DNA of 14,325 nucleotides from Myxococcales bacterium (GTDB taxonomy: Bacteria; Myxococcota; Bradymonadia; REDH01): assembly GCA_018970625.1 (NCBI GenBank), contig JAGWVZ010000039.1:1-14325 (forward strand), given 5' to 3'. Below are positions 11,807-14,325 of this stretch, piece by piece. The notes beneath the pieces are model-generated. The model saw only the letters and a program-made list of their open reading frames with translations. It searched no databases and was not told the DNA's origin. The position numbers and the translations under genes were made by a program. Position 1 is the stretch's first letter. Each line of letters starts with the position of its first letter.

Positions 11807-14047
11807 CTAGCGCATGCAGTCGTCCCAGTTCATCGTCAGCGGCAGTGAGCGGTCACCCTGCGTGAGCGCAATCGAGATCTCGACGCGCCGCGAAGCCTGC
11901 TCGCATGACGCGTCACCATCGCACTCGTCGGTGACGTTGCCTTCGATGGGTACATCGGTGGCATCACGACCCGATGTGTTCATCAGAAACGCTCGCGTAT
12001 TGGCCGCCCGAAGGCACGCCAGCTGACGATTCTGACCCTCGCGATCGCTGGCGCTCGCAGCTCCCTCGCACTCCGGGTACGACAGCAGCGCCTGCTCAAT
12101 CGACTGCACGCACGTACGCCCCACGCCCGACAGGTCGGCATAACCGCGCACTTCGGTCAGCATGACCATGCGACCGGCATCCAGCGAGCGGTACAGCAGC
12201 GACTGAAAGGGCGCCAGCCGGGCGTTCGCCGACGCGTTCAGTTCAAACACGCAAGGCCCCATTGGAATCGAGTCGGGCAGGCTCAACTGCAGCTCGGCGT
12301 CCAGCTCTCCCAGCCGGGCGGCCGACACAGACGCAAGAACAATCGCCTGATCGTCGCTGCAAATACACACGTCGCCATCGGGACACGCCACGCAGGTCGA
12401 CGCCGACTCCAGAATTTGCGCCGCCAGACCACCCGTCTGTCGCGTGGCTGCCAGCGTCGCCGGATTCGGCCTTAAATCAAGGCTTTGCACAAATCGCTGA
12501 CGGTTCGCGGCCACCTGCGTCATGGTCTCACTGCAGGTGTTGTCCATGCGGCCAACCATGACGCGCACATTGTTGATGGCGCCGCTGAGCTCGCTGACGG
12601 TCTGCTCCAGGTCGTCCTGCCCTGCACGCAGCGAGTCGGCGTCGCGCTGCCACTGCTCGCGCGCCTGAGCGACCTCATTGCCCAGCGCGGCCAGCTCTTC
12701 GCGGGTGCGCTGCAGCTCAGACTCCAGCCACACGCGGTCGGCCGCATCCAGCCCACCCCCGCTACCGACGCGCTGCTCACGGATGAGCACACCGCCGGCC
12801 AGGCCGATCTTCTCGCCCGTACAGTCCGCTCCGCAAAACAACAGCGCCTGTTGCGTGGTGGCTGCGATGGGATCGGCGCCGCCGGCTCGGGCGTCCGGGT
12901 CAAACGCTTCACCAAAAGTCGGGGGCGTACCCTCGCCCTGCCGCATGTCGCGTCGCACCTGATTGGCGCACTGCTGGTCGTCGGTGGCGCACACGCGCTC
13001 GGCCTCGAACTGGGCAGCGAGCTCGACCTGACTGTTCTCGACCCGACTGGCGCTGGTGCGGCAACGCATGCTGGTGGGCCAGGTGAACTCCTGACACACC
13101 TCGGCCGCCTGCTGCTGGGCGAGCGCGTGATCGCCGACCGACAAAATGACGCGCTCTACAAACTCCTGCGACAGGTCGGTGCGAAGCGACCCCGCGACCC
13201 ATGCGTCGCAGGCGTGGCGGGCGAAGTAGACCGGCAACGTGGCCTGACCGCCCGTCACCTGCGCGCCCGACGCGGTAGCCGGCCGCAGCGCTGCCCGTTC
13301 GATACCGGCCGAGACGGCGTTGATGGTGGCGCGGTCGAGCGCCGGACGAAGCGCATTGCCGACGATGCCAGAGCCCAGCGGGAAGCTGTTGATCATGTCG
13401 TCGAGCCAGCCGTCGAGGCGGTCCAGGCTGCGGATCATGACGGTCATCAGCGGTCCTGAGAAGTCGAGGGCGACAGCGGAGCGGAGCAGGGCGGTGGCAA
13501 CGGCCCGAGGCTCGGCGCCGGATTGCGCGAGGGTGTCCGCGTCGATGCCGTTGGAGCGCAGCAGGGAGCGAAGTGCGGCGCGCGCCTCGACGGTAGCCGA
13601 GCTGGCGGTCTCGCCGGGGAGGGTGCGCAACCCCTGCACAATGGCCTGCAGACTGTCGGCGCAGCCCGCGGCGTCGCCACCCGAGGCGACCTGAATCAGG
13701 TCGTTGACGCCGCAGGCGGGTAACCCGAGGGCGGTGATGGTCTCCATGAGGCCCTGCGCCTGCCGCTGCACAGCCGAGGTGGCGGCGCGGGTGACTTCGG
13801 GGACCAGGCTGGCGTTGGCGTCCCGGGGGCCGCTGAACAGGGCGGTGGGGTCTGAGCGAAGGTCGTTGGTCTGCCGCGTGATCTCGTCACAGGTCGTGCG
13901 GATGTTCTGGTCGCGCTCTGCACGGGAGACCACCTGCCGCAGGACGATGGATTCCAGCTTCTGACGGCTGCAACCTTCGAGCGTGAGTGCCAGCAGACCG
14001 ACCAGGGAAGCCAGGGCGAGGGAGCGGGGGATGTGCCGGTGCATCAT
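11807..14047 (-). CDS. Large lipoprotein with coiled coil and OmpA-like C-terminal domain
   Basis: This 746-residue predicted envelope lipoprotein begins with a signal peptide at residues 1-25 that ends in L-E-G before Cys26. The region to about 430 is mostly Ala/Arg/Leu-rich helix with scattered cysteines and no family I recognise. Residues 434-503 form a charged heptad-like coiled coil. A tight cluster, C552-V-A-C555...C561-I-C563, follows. The last about 150 residues resemble OmpA: V-F-E-L-N at 600, G-Y-A-D-L-S-G at 635-641 in place of G-H-T-D-x-x-G, N673-x-x-L-A-x-x-R680-A in place of N-x-x-L-S-x-x-R-A, and R-R-V-E-I-S-I from 720. The Asp and Arg that contact peptidoglycan in OmpA are kept (Asp638, Arg680), but about 27 residues with two cysteines are inserted between them. 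A spacer linking outer membrane and cell wall is plausible. Two ATGs (14047, 14044) are equally possible; no good Shine-Dalgarno site is seen. It is not linked to an operon here. Confidence 0.85.
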   Translation of the reverse strand: MMHRHIPRSLALASLVGLLALTLEGCSRQKLESIVLRQVVSRAERDQNIRTTCDEITRQTNDLRSDPTALFSGPRDANASLVPEVTRAATSAVQRQAQGLMETITALGLPACGVNDLIQVASGGDAAGCADSLQAIVQGLRTLPGETASSATVEARAALRSLLRSNGIDADTLAQSGAEPRAVATALLRSAVALDFSGPLMTVMIRSLDRLDGWLDDMINSFPLGSGIVGNALRPALDRATINAVSAGIERAALRPATASGAQVTGGQATLPVYFARHACDAWVAGSLRTDLSQEFVERVILSVGDHALAQQQAAEVCQEFTWPTSMRCRTSASRVENSQVELAAQFEAERVCATDDQQCANQVRRDMRQGEGTPPTFGEAFDPDARAGGADPIAATTQQALLFCGADCTGEKIGLAGGVLIREQRVGSGGGLDAADRVWLESELQRTREELAALGNEVAQAREQWQRDADSLRAGQDDLEQTVSELSGAINNVRVMVGRMDNTCSETMTQVAANRQRFVQSLDLRPNPATLAATRQTGGLAAQILESASTCVACPDGDVCICSDDQAIVLASVSAARLGELDAELQLSLPDSIPMGPCVFELNASANARLAPFQSLLYRSLDAGRMVMLTEVRGYADLSGVGRTCVQSIEQALLSYPECEGAASASDREGQNRQLACLRAANTRAFLMNTSGRDATDVPIEGNVTDECDGDASCEQASRRVEISIALTQGDRSLPLTMNWDDCMR

Positions 14048-14206
14048 GTGAATCTTTTGCGTTTTGTGGTGTCTGGCCCGGAAAAAGGGTGACGATGCGT
14101 CGGGCGAAGGGAACCACAGGGTCAGAGGATGTTGGAGAAAGACAGGGTCGGCTTAATGATCGCGCGGTCTGGTGCAAGCGAAGTTCGCAGCCGGGGGCCT
14201 GATGCG

Positions 14207-14226
14207 GGTGCCCGATCTCGGGCACC
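14207..14226. repeat. Near-perfect 20-bp dyad (GGTGCCCGA-TC-TCGGGCACC)
   Basis: Nine-base arms are separated by only two bases, about 160 bp upstream of the lipoprotein start at 14047. No T tract follows on either strand, and the tiny loop makes a DNA operator more natural than a terminator hairpin. The surrounding 278-base end of the window (14048-14325) holds no supported gene. Confidence 0.5.
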
Positions 14227-14320
14227 GGACCGCCGTACTCCTGTATGGGCCCTCGTTAGCAACAGCCTTACATTCAGGCCCCTTTGAGTTATTCGGGCCA
14301 AATTTATGCTCTCCTAATGC

Positions 14321-14325
14321 AAGGA
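14321..14325 (+). promoter_or_regulatory. Possible ribosome binding site at the right window edge
   Basis: The window ends in AAGGA after an AT-richer stretch (14300-14320), which is what the leader of a plus-strand gene starting just outside would look like. No start codon is visible, so this is tentative. Confidence 0.2.

Noticed and set aside
12485..13459. 324-codon plus-strand frame opposite the large lipoprotein gene
   Set aside because: No recognisable motif or start signal was seen, and the opposite frame has a signal peptide, coiled coil and OmpA-like end.

Overview
The window is GC-rich, densely coded DNA from a Gram-negative bacterium. Its content best fits the Myxococcota/Bradymonadota (former Deltaproteobacteria) style of genome. 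The main pointers are a giant cysteine-rich repeat lipoprotein with a fibrinogen-like tail, a second large cysteine-containing lipoprotein with an OmpA-like end, and an AAA-ATPase-like/PD-(D/E)XK protein of a kind that is abundant in such genomes. This placement is inferred from protein character; there is no rRNA or other marker gene here.

Layout, left to right. (1) 3-923 (+): the C-terminal two thirds of a TolC-type outer-membrane efflux protein, cut by the window edge and followed by a hairpin terminator near 981-1010. (2) 3881-1037 (-): a minus-strand group of a SAM-dependent methyltransferase-like protein, a MOP-type polysaccharide flippase whose start overlaps the methyltransferase stop (ATGA), and, 44 bp further on, a 2H (LigT/ThpR-like) RNA phosphoesterase. 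(3) 8096-4044 (-): a 1350-residue predicted lipoprotein with 22 cysteine-rich units of 48 residues and a fibrinogen-like C-terminal domain. (4) 8285-9076 (+): a PdeM-type metallophosphoesterase carrying an unusual Asn-rich insert built from 12-bp tandem units. (5) 10458-9112 (-): an AAA-ATPase-like/PD-(D/E)XK nuclease protein that has lost its N-terminal part with the Walker A region. (6) 10599-11660 (+): a long-chain polyprenyl diphosphate synthase. (7) 14047-11807 (-): a 746-residue lipoprotein with a coiled coil, a CxxC/CxC cluster and a degenerate OmpA-like domain with an insertion.

Most of the products belong to the cell envelope: efflux, polysaccharide export, surface and periplasmic lipoproteins, and isoprenoid synthesis for quinones. 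Only the methyltransferase-flippase pair has the spacing of a true operon. The rest look like independent units separated by short convergent or divergent gaps, none longer than 300 bases. I found no tRNA, rRNA, CRISPR array, IS element or integrase. The best candidates for something unusual are the strictly periodic 22-unit cysteine array, with a paired cysteine loss in unit 3, and the in-frame minisatellite inside pdeM. I see no convincing new multi-gene system.
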